A stretch of 64,000 bases of DNA from Rutpela maculata. Its lineage: Eukaryota > Arthropoda > Insecta > Coleoptera > Cerambycidae. Below, piece by piece: positions 11,736 to 22,155 of this stretch. The notes under the pieces were generated by a model that saw nothing but the letters and a program-made list of their open reading frames with translations, was not told the DNA's origin and did not search any database. Every line of letters begins with the position of its first letter. Within the stretch, counting starts at the first letter, position 1. Both the position numbers and the translations under genes were made by a program. The DNA is taken from positions 15,415,821 to 15,479,820 of the forward strand of contig OW386291.2 in NCBI GenBank assembly GCA_936432065.2, in the 5' to 3' direction.

Positions 11736-12297
11736 ACGTCTGTCGTTCTGTCTGTCTGTAACTTTTTTCCCGCACGATTACTCTGGAACCGTTTAAGATA
11801 TTGACTTGAAATTTGGTACACATATGTATTTTAACGAGATCTGGAACTTTGATCTTATTCCAATGAGCGGTTGGGGGGTAAATAGGTAAATCAAGCAAGT
11901 AAGAGGTATTTGGTATATATAAGAAAAGCTAAAAAAATTTTTCGCATTAGCCACCCCCGTTACCACCCCCACTTCATTATTAAAAGGGGCGATAGAAAAT
12001 AAAAATTGTGATATAGTGTGTGTGCAAGAACCAAAGACCTCAATGTATTTTTTTACTTCCCACCCCCTATTACGACAACTTATCCCAACCCCCATCCCCA
12101 TTACTTATGTGGCATATTATTTTATGGGTTTTTGGGATCGACGGTTTCAAATATTATATTATTAGAGTTCCATAAACAATTATTTCCACATAGTGGAGTC
12201 CAAATATGGTATCAATTTTTTTTTTCGTTGTGCGAGATAGAAAATCGGATAACAAATGGAAGTAGTGATTCCTTACTTAGGCAGCGGTTTTTTTTAT
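11736..12297 (+). repeat. Family A, second partial copy in tandem
   Basis: After the end of the first copy the sequence resumes inside the element at the CTGTCTGTCTGTAAC region and runs to TGATTCCTTACTTAGGCAG. The first third is absent. The head-to-tail arrangement suggests an unequal-exchange or nested product rather than an independent complete insertion. Confidence 0.75.
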
Positions 12298-13240
12298 TAA
12301 GGAGATTAAAAAAAAATATATTTCAACTACTTAATTAAAATGCATTTTGTAATGCTGCGTTTTACTTTTTTAATTTCATTAATTATTGTTTGAGAAAAAA
12401 TTAAAATGCAGAATAACTACCGCGACTGAAGATTTTTCATCCCTGGCATACCCGCTCTTAAAATATGAAAAAAAGTTTTGAATAGGTATCAAATAAATAA
12501 ATTAAATGATACAGAGTGTGCAGAAATTTTATAATATTTTATGCTTGTGAGAATATTTAAAAATCAAAGTATCTAGGAAGTTAGAGTTCCATAGGTTACT
12601 TGACCGTTTTGGACAGTACTTAATAATTAGAATATTTTACTTTGTAATGTAAACAACATATATAATGGATAACAGTTACCCTAACAGTTACAGTTGTAAA
12701 GAGCTTATTCACCCAAAGTGAATAAGCTCATTACAAATGATCAAAGTTTGATCATTCACAAATTACAAACATATTAAAGTGGTCTATTTAAGTCATCTTA
12801 ATTTTCCACTCTTACCTTAATTATTTAATTAGTACGAACATCGATTAAATAATCAGCTTTGATTCGTGTTGCTTCAAGCTAATTTACTTACAGGGGAGCA
12901 ATTTGAAAGGTTTATACTTAATGCAAAACAAAATTATGTGAGAAATACATTTAATTAATTTCACGTTCTGCGTTATTGTGAATAAAAACAATAGATGCTC
13001 GAAAGGGCGTAAAACAGACAGACACATATGTTTGTCAAAATTGTTATAAATTTAATTAATCAAATAGATATATTGCAACCAGACAACCATTTTGAATAAC
13101 CATCGTAGAAAAAAAAATTGTACAGAAATCCGTTTTATAAGAGGCTGAACTCAAGTATCGAATAAAACATGTTTATAAGTCCCTTTGTGTGTATGTTCGT
13201 TTTAAATGGCACATATGAAAAAATAACATGATAAACTTCC
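12298..13240. other. No gene; contains two adjacent hairpins
   Basis: AT-rich sequence without a recognised protein. The only clear structure is a pair of perfect or near-perfect hairpins at 12694-12756, listed separately. Confidence 0.5.
12694..12756. repeat. Two adjacent hairpins
   Basis: GAGCTTATTCAC (12701-12712) and GTGAATAAGCTC (12718-12729) are exact reverse complements around a 5-nt loop. The stem extends outward to about 19 bp with one mismatch. ATGATCAAA and TTTGATCAT (12738-12756) form a second perfect 9-bp stem around a single G. No terminator role is implied; these may be remains of a miniature inverted-repeat element. Confidence 0.7.
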
Positions 13241-13244
13241 TATA

Positions 13245-14170
<926 letters not shown>

Positions 14171-14371
14171 TAACGTCTTTATTTCTTTTTGTTATAATAC
14201 AATATAAGTAATTATTTATTGTGATGGCGACGTTCGATTTCTCGTTCTTCCACGCAACCATCAATAAAATATTATTCACATTATTTGTAAATAAATAAAA
14301 CAACATAATAATGTCTTTTCATACAAAAAGTTTACAGGGGTACAGAAAAAAAAAAGAAGAAGAAATAAGAA

Positions 14372-14640
14372 TTACGGCCTTTGTTGTAGTAGATATTTTT
14401 TTACATTTTTCCGAAATGAAACTACGCTGGAGCATATTTTGATGTCAGGGGGGAGTTTATTATAGACTTTCGTAGCATTATAAGAAAAAGATTTTTGGAA
14501 TTGCGAGGTTCTGTGCTTAGGAACAGTGTATAGATTGCAGTGTCGGGTGTTGCGACTATGCGCGTTTGAGCCTTTCTGTAGTTTATTGTAGAGATATGTT
14601 GGTTCCCGATGTAAGTTTATTTTGAATGTTAAACATGATA
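14372..14640 (-). pseudogene. LINE ORF2, extreme C-terminus
   Basis: A reading frame ending in TAA at 14372-14374 contains YNKLQKGSNARSRNTRHCNL, YTVPKHRTSQFQKSFSYNA and NKLPPDI, the usual tail of CR1/Jockey RTs (K.SF.Y.A...WN.LP..I). It is out of frame with the YADD segment, which confirms an internal deletion in ORF2. Confidence 0.75.
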
Positions 14641-14661
14641 AATGAAGTAAGAACCTTTCTT

Positions 14662-15126
14662 CTAATAGGAGCCAACCTGACTCTGCAATTTTCGCAGAGC
14701 ACTGGAAACATCGGTAATAGTATTTAGATCGATATTAATATTATTTACTGCAGTGCCTATTTCAGTAAAGTCGAATGAAAGATATATTTGAGTATCATCA
14801 GCATATTGATGAACATTGCATGTTTGGAGAAAATTGCTGAAGTCAGAGGTATAGATAGAAAATAAAAGAGGGCCTAAAATACTGCCTTGCGAAACACCAG
14901 CATCCACCGATTTAAAACTGGAAAACAGGCCATTATTTACAATACGCTGGTATCTATGACTTAAGTAGTTTTTAAAGAATAGTAAAGCACTTCCACTTAT
15001 GCCAAAATATTTAAGCTTTTTACAAAGAGTCTGATGATTCAAGGTGTCGAATGCTTTACTGAAGTCTAACAAGATTAAGCAAGTATTTTCGTTTTCTATC
15101 ATTAGCTCTAAGAATGTCGTCTGCAA
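14662..15126 (-). pseudogene. LINE ORF2, RT palm with YADD
   Basis: The frame carries LILLDFSKAFDTLNHQ (palm motif A), AGVSQGSILGPLLFSIYTSD (motif B) and the catalytic YADDTQIYLS box at 14794-14805 on the plus coordinates. Homology stops after INIDLNTITD, where normal elements continue WCSxNxLxLNxxK. The sequence jumps instead toward the 3' end, so the thumb region has been deleted. Confidence 0.9.
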
Positions 15127-16327
15127 TGTGGGCTAATGCAGTGGTTGTACTATGATTAGCTCTAAAACCTGATTGGATAGATGGTAGTAAACTATTATTT
15201 ATTAAATATTTGTTTAGTTGGTCGGCAACTATCCTTTCAAGCACCTTAGACAAGGTAGGCAGAATGCTAATAGGTCTGAACTGAGAGAGGTCAGTAGGGC
15301 TATCATTTTTAGGAATAGGCAAAACATTGGCTTTTTTCCAAACTTCTGGAAAAATACCATTTATTAGACATGTATTTATAATGTGAGTAAAGTAGATAGT
15401 TAGGTGAGGAAAAACCAAATTTAGCATTTTTAAATTAATGTTGTCAGAACCAATAGCATTCGACTTCAATTGGCGGACAATACGATCTATTTTCTCCGTA
15501 GAAACTTCACCGAATACAAACTCTTCGTCTATATTCGGATGTTTGCTATTTTCATATTTCTTGAGAATATCAGGATTGGTGTTCAGATTTGCCGTTAGTT
15601 GAGTTGCTTGATTAATAAAAAAATCGTTAACCGCATCAACATTTGTCAGATCGGAGGTTACTTGACGCTTGGAGTTGCTAATATTTAACCGGCGTAAAGA
15701 CTGCCAAAAGTAGCGAGGGTTAGTTTTTAATGTATGGTTAAAATATGCTTTTTTTTCAAGTTTTACAGAACGATTCACTAAATTCCTGATATCTTTATAT
15801 TCACTCCAAAGTTGATTAGTTTTACATTTTTTATATTTAAGATAGGCCTTGTCTCTAATCCTCATCAATAATTTCAAGTTTTCAGTTAGCCATGGAGCCG
15901 GAGGTTTCGTAACTCTAACAGTTTTATATGGTGCATGAAGATCGAATAATTCATTTATATTGTGATTCCAAAACTGTAACATATCATTGACGTCAACTAT
16001 ATCGAAAATATTATCCCATTTGATAGAATTTAGATCATTGAGAAAGTTTTCATAATTAAAAGACTTATAGTCTCTATAAGTTACCATTTTTGCTTTCCGT
16101 ACTTCTTTTTTAATATTGAGTTTGCAACTAACAAGGGCATGGTCGGAGATATCTTCCATATTTGTGACGTCGACTTCAAGTATTATGTCATTATTAGATG
16201 TGACGATATAGTCTATAAGGGTGCTGGAATTATTGGTAACGCGCGTAGGACTAGAGATTATTTGGTTAAGATTATATTTACTTAGAAATGATATAATTTG
16301 TTTGGAGTTCGAGCTATTGGGATTCAA
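15056..16327 (-). pseudogene. LINE ORF2, end of endonuclease and RT fingers
   Basis: It begins in the endonuclease C-terminus: STLIDYIVTSNNDI and EDISDHALVSCKLN carry the Asp and SDHxxV catalytic signature. A linker of about 130 residues follows. The RT starts near residue 270 with SNAIGSDNINLKML, then VWKKANVLPIPKNDSPTDLS, QFRPISILPTLSKVLERIV and LPSIQSGFRANHSTTTAL. A frameshift at about 15120 interrupts it before the LLDFSKAFD motif, which is found in the overlapping frame (15126-14662). Confidence 0.9.
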
Positions 16328-16749
16328 AAGATCTCAATTACATAATCATATTCAGTTAAATAAGACGTTATATAACTTTCTAACTCTTCAAGACATGCCT
16401 CCAAAGTAGTATTTGGAGGTCTATATAATGTTCCCAAGCAAACTTTTTTACCCGAAATCTTCAGAGAAATCCAAAGATGTTCTAAGAGGCTAGTGGGTGG
16501 CCCATATAAATCAAGAACTTTGAACTTGTAGGAACTGTTAACATAGAAACCAACACCACCGCCCCTGGTACCGCGGTCACGGCGAATAAGTTTATAACCA
16601 TCAATAGATAATGTCGAATCATCCACTGCGGAATCTAACCACGTTTCACTCAACCCCAGGACATCAAAAGCATCTCCAGAGCTTACAAAATCAGAAAAAA
16701 GGTCGAAATTCGTAAAGATTGACCGTATATTTAAATGACAAAAATGCAT
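16324..16749 (-). pseudogene. LINE ORF2, AP-endonuclease N-terminal part
   Basis: The 141-aa reading starts MHFCHLNIRS, the usual beginning of an exonuclease/endonuclease/phosphatase fold. LGLSETWLDSAVDD supplies the catalytic Glu motif, RGGGVGFYV follows, and GTLYRPPNTTLEACLEELES leads toward the GDFN-type motif. The frame breaks at about 16327, where IMNPNSSNSKQ continues in the next frame, so the GDFN motif itself is damaged. The domain would nick the target DNA. Confidence 0.85.
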
Positions 16750-17153
16750 TAGTTTATTCTGTGTTATACGATTCTATTATTTTGAGCCCGTTCCTAAAGA
16801 TAGATAACAGTAAAAAGAACAGTAATAATATTTTCAGGGAATAATTGTTTTTCATTAAATATAGCAAATATTTTAGTAAATCAGTATAGAGCAATTCATA
16901 AACACAGATAAGCGTATTTAAAGAGGAAAAAAAAAGTACAAACGTGAAAGACTAGATAAAAATGTTCAGATAATATTTAGTGTTTTTTTTTGCTAATAAT
17001 AGATAAAAATATATAATTATCAAATGAGTGTATTCCTACCATATCGATAAAATACTGCTTTAAATTTTTATTCAAAGACAAAGAATGTTAATATATTTAA
17101 TACATTCTGGTATACAATACACCAATAGAACACATTAATAAATTAATTTAGAA

Positions 17154-17789
17154 TTATAAATCAGATACATTATTGATAATAAGCTTCTTGTTATCACGAT
17201 CGTTCCATGCATATATTTTGCCGCCGGCAGACCAGACTTTTTGATTTCCATATTTTTTCTTGGCAGACATCAGCAATCCATACCTTATTTTAGTTAGATC
17301 CTCAAATACGCTAGTATCAGAGCCTTTGAGACGTTTTCTAGCACCAAGTACTTCGATTCTCTTAGCATTTCTAACAAAATTAACGATAATAGCTCTAGGT
17401 TTATTCGTATCTAATTTACCAATTCGAAAGGCGTAATCAATGTCATTTACTGTACAGTTTATCTTCAGATTGTCAGTGATAAATTTAGAAATATCATCCA
17501 TAATATCTTCATTTTCGCTTTCTATGCATCCTAAAAATCTTAAGGAATTTCTTTTTGAGAATTGCTCAATTTCATCACATTTAGCCTGTACTGTTTTTAA
17601 GGATACTTGGTTTGCTATTACAGCATTATTTATATTTTTTAGCGCACTGGCAACATCAGAGAGAGTAGTTTCGATTTTGTCCAACCTCTTATCGAATGTG
17701 CTTTCTAATTTATCTGAGAAGTTGGTACACACTTTATTGATGAGGTCCTCAATGTTGTCGGATGTGCTTTTGTTACGAGTGTTCATCAT
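17154..17789 (-). CDS. LINE ORF1 protein (coiled coil plus RRM-like), 211 aa
   Basis: An intact ORF starting MMNTRNKS and ending NVSDL. Residues about 10-85 are rich in heptad-type Leu/Ile/Val and charged residues and look like a coiled coil for trimerisation. KRNSLRFLGC followed by ESENEDIMDDI at about 95-120, then YAFRIGKLDTNKPRAIIVNF, resemble the RRM-like core of L1-type ORF1 proteins (transposase_22 type). The last 40 residues look like the C-terminal RNA-binding part. ORF1p would coat element RNA and act as a chaperone. It is the only long intact gene of this LINE. It lies just upstream of the endonuclease/RT gene in the expected order. The upstream Met at 17789 is the best start because it precedes the coiled coil. 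Confidence 0.8.
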   Translation of the reverse strand: MMNTRNKSTSDNIEDLINKVCTNFSDKLESTFDKRLDKIETTLSDVASALKNINNAVIANQVSLKTVQAKCDEIEQFSKRNSLRFLGCIESENEDIMDDISKFITDNLKINCTVNDIDYAFRIGKLDTNKPRAIIVNFVRNAKRIEVLGARKRLKGSDTSVFEDLTKIRYGLLMSAKKKYGNQKVWSAGGKIYAWNDRDNKKLIINNVSDL

Positions 17790-17825
17790 AAAATAATTTT
17801 GCCAAAAACTAAACTACAATAAACG

Positions 17826-18478
17826 TTAGAGTTGTCTTCCTTTGCATTCATCCATGCATTTTTGATACCTTCTCCTTACAGCATTTGTTGCATTTCCAAT
17901 CATGAGAGGAGTTATTGTCCGAAACACAGTTAATGTTTTGTTTTCCAATTCTTCTATGTTATTAGAATGTATAATATTTTTTAAATAACCCCAAAGCCAA
18001 AAGTCGGCAGGGGTTATATCGATCTAGCTGGCCACAAATTGGGACCATTATTTCCTGAAAATTAAACAATATCTAAAACTACTTTGTTGTTTCTTAATGT
18101 CCAGTTAGCTAAATTAATTATTAGTTATCAGTTTAGTTAACTTAGCTAACTAGGCATTGGTAGACTAATCCTGAGTGATACCAATATGTGTCCAATCCTC
18201 CCCAAATTGAGCATTTAAATAATTACGCATTTCATTTGACGTATGGCCTGAGGCGCCATCGTGTTGATAAATTAATGTTTAAAGTTCTCTTATAGGTATA
18301 TTGTCTACAAAGGACTCTATTTTTTGTCGTAAAATGTTAATAAAATCTTCGGTATTCAAATTACCACGAAAAAAATGAGGACCTATTATTTGGTATCCAA
18401 TAAAACCACACCATACACCAAATCCAAATCGTCCTTGACGATTAACTGTAGTGGTTACGTGCGGATTTTCGTGAGCTC
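17826..18478 (-). pseudogene. mariner-like (DDE) transposase, C-terminal two thirds
   Basis: Minus-strand readings give HENPHVTTTVNRQGRFGFGV, WCGFIGYQIIGPHFFRGNL, LIYQHDGASGHTSNEMRNYL and LWPARSI, ending in RRRYQKCMDECKGRQL with a stop at 17826-17828. The HDGAxxH block with one catalytic Asp and the WPARS(P)D block are diagnostic for mariner-type DDE transposases. The third Asp position is destroyed by a stop. The N-terminal helix-turn-helix is absent because the copy is cut at about 18480 next to repeat family B. The enzyme would cut and paste its own element; this copy cannot. Confidence 0.85.
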
Positions 18479-18491
18479 AATGGTGGGTATT

Positions 18492-19310
18492 TAGTCCAGT
18501 CAATGAATGACCTAAAGGGTGGTGTAGAGTGCGTGAGCAGGGACCTAAGCGATTACTTTAGAAAGTTGTTCAGGGCGTTTAGGGAGTGAACATACTGAAA
18601 GTCCTGACGCTAGGAGGTGAGCCGGAGGTGGTTTTTTCGCTTATATCTCTAAAATAGTGAGTCGTAGGGAAAGATATACAAAATGAAAGCTTATAACATT
18701 CTCTACAACTTTCATTCTACATACTTTTTTCGAATTCGTAACCGTTTTCGAGCTACACGCTTCGGAAAAGTGAAAATTTTCGAAAAACAGATTTTTTTAT
18801 CTCTTCAACTTTAAGGAAAAGCAAGGTGGGCTTCTCAAAATTGTACTTAAGACAGAAGACATCAAGGAAGCGGCACTGATCTTTTACATCCCCTCCTCCA
18901 CTCAAGGTGATGTTGAAGAGGCTGGGAAGATTTGCTTCCTAAAATGGTATGGGGCACCAGCAAGACAGACCTCCCTCAACCAGTACCACTTCCAGTTGTT
19001 CATGAAGTCAATGGCAATATTAAGCCTGACATCAGCTCCCTCCCACCAACTGAGTGCGCAGCTAAACAGCATTCCCGGCGCACCTACCACCAAGTGCAGC
19101 AGTGGCTCGGGAATAAGCTGCCCCCTCAAGAGTGGGGGTGGAAACATGTAGGAGACACCCTGGTGCCAATTACAAGCATCGGAGGTCCTACTTTTTTTTA
19201 TCATCTTTGCAATACAATGTTCTATTTTTCAGGTAAAAATTTTTCGAAAATTTTCACTTTTCCGGAGCGTGTAGCTCGAAAACGGTTGCGAATTCGAGAA
19301 AATATGGGCC
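18492..19310. mobile_element. Inverted-repeat element family B, truncated copy
   Basis: The left arm (18492-18800) begins TAGTCCAGTCAATG and matches the left arm of the complete element at 44274. The stretch 19195-19307 is its reverse complement, sharing CGTGTAGCTCGAAAACGGTT and the preceding TTCTATTTTTCAGGTAAAAAT seen also at 46290. The right arm is only about 115 bp long here, so the outer right end is lost. Between the arms lies the gene fragment at 18828-19190. Confidence 0.75.
18828..19190 (+). pseudogene. TGCDT/HEEAD-family protein fragment (uncharacterised, element-borne)
   Basis: The first frame reads DIKEAALIFYIPSSTQGDVE and EAGKICFLKWYGAPARQTSL up to about 19006. A one-step frameshift follows, then DISSLPPTECAAKQHSRRTY and HQVQQWLGNKLPPQEWGW up to about 19190. 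The pattern PPT-x(n)-H-xx-R-xxxx-Q-xxx-W...GW is shared with the genes at 22510-24786 and 40035-40640. The family appears in many animal genomes as uncharacterised proteins; I do not know an assigned function. The fragment covers only the region between the TGCDT motif and the Cys-rich tail. Its GC content is visibly higher than its surroundings. Confidence 0.7.
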
Positions 19311-19692
19311 TCGTATGTCCATATAATTGTATCTTCAAATCCTGGCACTTCATTGCACTGACGCAAAAACCACTAGTGAAAATCGAGATGCCTTTGAAAG
19401 TCGTTTGGATATAGATGGTGACTAATCCCAATTTCGTAGGGTTTAATTTTTTTTTAAGCAACGCAACGCAACGTAGTTGTTTTTGGGATTCCTATATTTA
19501 CCTGTATTTCACGAGACGATATATTAGGATTTTCTCTTACAGTTTCTAAATCAATATTTCCTACAGCTTCTCTTCCTGATTTATTTATTATATGTTTTTG
19601 CTCGAGGTTTTACAAATGATCCAAGCTCTTTTAAATTTTGTTGTAGTCTTTTGAATATTTTTATGTCTGGCTATTTCTTTTCTGGATATCTA
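19311..19692. other. No recognised gene
   Basis: Mixed sequence between two repeat elements. 19440-19690 is AT-rich and has no identifiable feature. Confidence 0.45.
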
Positions 19693-20391
19693 AAACCGCT
19701 GCCTAGGGAATCACTACTTCCACATCCGGACTTCCTATCTAAGTCTCTTACAATGAAAATACTATATTTGCACTCCACTAAGTGGAAATAATTGTTTATG
19801 GAACTTTAATAGTATAATATTTGAAATCGTGTACCCCAAAAACCCATAAAATGGTATGCCCCATCAGTAGTAGGTGGTGGTGGTGGCGGTGGGGGTGAAT
19901 GAAGTGATAAATATTCTTGATGACTTATTGTACACACACTAAATCACAATATTTTTTCACCCCCTTTAATAATGGGGTGGCAATAGAGGTGGCTATTGCC
20001 AAAAATGTTTTTGAGACCTTAGCTCCTCTTATATTTACTAAATACCAATTTCATGCACTCTTAATTGCTTGATTTACCTATTTACCCCCATTTACCTCAA
20101 TTTAGCCTTCAACTCTGCAACGGAATTAGATCAATATATAATCTAGTTCCAGATCTCGTTAAAATACATACGTGTGGCATATTTTAAGTCAATATCTTAA
20201 ACGGTTCCCAAGTAATCGTGAGCACCAAAAAAGATACAAGACTAACAGACAGACCGACAAATTTATTTTATGCAAACTTAAACTTAAACTCAAAATATTG
20301 ACGTTTCATGACATTCTAAGCCTATTTGTACAATGAAAATTTTCAAAAATGTTTCTTGCGTTAGTATACATCAACTGGATGTGGAAGTAAT
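19693..20391 (-). repeat. Family A, minus-orientation copy
   Basis: It begins AAACCGCTGCCTAGGGAATC and ends with CAACTGGATGTGGAAGTAA, containing all family A landmarks in reverse (CACTACTTCCACATCCGG, GGAACTTTAATAGTATAATA, AACGGTTCCCAAG, ACAGACAGACCGAC). Confidence 0.8.
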
Positions 20392-20492
20392 ACACTGAAA
20401 ATAGCATGACAAAGATATAAAAAGTCATTTTGTGCCGTGGACTACACGATAGAAGTAAAGCCTCTACTTCAAGCATTTTCTTTAATGAAAGC

Positions 20493-20911
20493 TACTACGC
20501 ATCCATACTACTCGAGGTATCCCACTGTGTATCCAATTTACTAGAGGAAAGCCACTACGCATTCATACTTCTTGATGAAACCCACTGCGCATCCATACCA
20601 CTTGAGGTAACCTACTGCTCATCTATACACTCATCGTAACCTACTGCGCATCAATGGTACTCAAGGGAAGCCACTACGCATCCATAATACTCGGGGAAAC
20701 CTACTGCGCATCCATACTACTTGAAGTAACCCACTGCGCATCCATTTGACTCGAGGAAATCCATTGCGCATATATACTACTTGACGTAACCCACTACGCA
20801 TCTATAGTACTCTAGAAAAGCCACTGTGCATCCATACTACTAGAGGTAACCTACTGCGCATCCATAATACTCGGGGAAACCTACTGCGCATCCATATTAC
20901 TGGAAGTAACT
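20493..20911. repeat. 30-bp minisatellite, 14 units
   Basis: The unit approximates TACTGCGCATCCATACTACT plus NGAGGTAACC; one unit is 29 bp. A unit pair containing CCATAATACTCGGGGAAACC recurs 180 bp apart (20671 and 20851), a sign of higher-order duplication of six units. The 30-bp period is a multiple of three, so one frame reads ten-residue repeats, but that ORF lacks any family match and is not called a gene. The array lies exactly between two family A copies. Confidence 0.9.
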
Positions 20912-21895
20912 TTGATAACATGAAATCGCCTACCCCAAAAACCTATAAAATGATATGCCACATCGGTAGTGGGGGTTGGGGTGGTGGTAGAGGGTGGGAG
21001 TGGGGGTGGATTAATTAAATTAAAAATTTCTTGTATACACGCTAAATTACAATTTTATTTTTTTCACCCCCTTTAATAATGGGGTGGGGGTAGTAATGGG
21101 AGTGGCTAATGCCAAAAAATTTTTTGAGACCTTAACTTCTTTTATATATACTAAATACCAATTTTATGGACTCTTACCTGCTTGATTTACCTATTTACCC
21201 CAATTTACCCCCCAACCCTTCAACGGAATAATATGAAAATATAATCTAGTTCCAGATCTCGTTAAAATACATACGTATACCAAATTTCAAGACAATATTG
21301 TGACGTGCTTACACCCTTTTTGTAACACTAAACACTAATTTATTAACTTACTAATTACAATAAATAATTACTTCACTGATATACTACTAAATACTATCAC
21401 TTTATTCTCTTCTGATCTTACTACACTTGCTATCCAAACTTAAAACTTAACTTCTTACTCTGCTTTACTCCATGCTTAATATACCTAAAGATGACAGATC
21501 TCGATGCTTCTGTGATGACGTCACCATTATCCAGATATATCTAGCAGATTCTTTACTATTTCTAGAGCTTCTAGTAGGTTCTTTCTCTAGAAGGTGCAAA
21601 TCCACATTCAGACATGCGAACTAATTGAATTTGGGCCTACTTTTTAGTGCATCATGTAACCAACAAAACCTTAAATTTTAAGGGGTTGCAACATATTACA
21701 ATATCTTAAACGGTTCCAGAGTAATCGTGCGCACAAAAAAAGTTACAGACAGACCGACAGACAGACAGAATTTTTTTTTTGCTCAAACTTAAAACCTCGA
21801 CGTTTCATGACATTCTAAGCCTATTTGAACAATAAAAATTTAAAAAAAAATTTTTGTCGTTACTATACTTCCACTGGATGTAGAAATAATATAGT
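20912..21895 (-). repeat. Family A, minus-orientation copy split by an LTR
   Basis: The copy enters at GAAATCGCCTACCCC (after the minisatellite), runs through CCAAATTTCAAGACAATAT, is interrupted at 21299-21700, and resumes ATATCTTAAACGGTTCCAG to end CTTCCACTGGATGTAGAAAT. The interruption gives an unambiguous insertion order. Confidence 0.8.
21299..21700. mobile_element. Solo LTR, 402 bp, with 4-bp target duplication
   Basis: The insert starts TGTGACGTGCTTACACCC and ends GGGGTTGCAACATATTACA, giving TGT...ACA termini. ATAT precedes it (21295-21298) and follows it (21701-21704), while intact family A copies have a single ATAT here. Size, termini and 4-bp duplication fit an LTR left by recombination between the two LTRs of a retrotransposon; the class (Ty3-like) is inferred. 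No gag/pol sequence is present. Confidence 0.75.
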
Positions 21896-22155
21896 TTATT
21901 CGGCACTTTTGGCGCAAAGTTTCGCTGTCTATAACTTACCTATTAAAATAAAGCTCGGAAGCTAAATTTGAATCTCCTCCACATTGTAAAAAACACTTAA
22001 TCATATCATATTTTTCACCATTAATAAATTGAGAAATTTTTAATAATGCTAACTCACAATTAATTGACATTTATGATTATTTCGATTTTCTATTTTTTAC
22101 CATGGCCTTCTCAATGAATATCAGAAATGCGATAAATATGCATATATATCAATTA

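Larger units (their letters stand above)
14172..17815 (-). mobile_element. CR1/Jockey-group non-LTR retrotransposon, nearly full length, internally deleted
   Basis: The order on the minus strand is ORF1 (17789-17154), AP endonuclease, reverse transcriptase (16749-14662), C-terminal tail (to 14372), 3' UTR with AATAAA motifs, and an (ATTT)n tail merging into the array at 14170. One frameshift splits the endonuclease near 16325, another splits the RT near 15060-15125, and the RT thumb is missing after the catalytic box. No clear target duplication was found because the 3' side is microsatellite. Confidence 0.9.

Noticed and set aside
17440..17796. 118-codon plus-strand ORF
   Set aside because: Antisense shadow of the well supported LINE ORF1 on the minus strand.
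20430..20639. 69-codon ORF with ten-residue repeats
   Set aside because: Produced by the 30-bp minisatellite; the period is a multiple of three, so a repeating frame is expected by chance.
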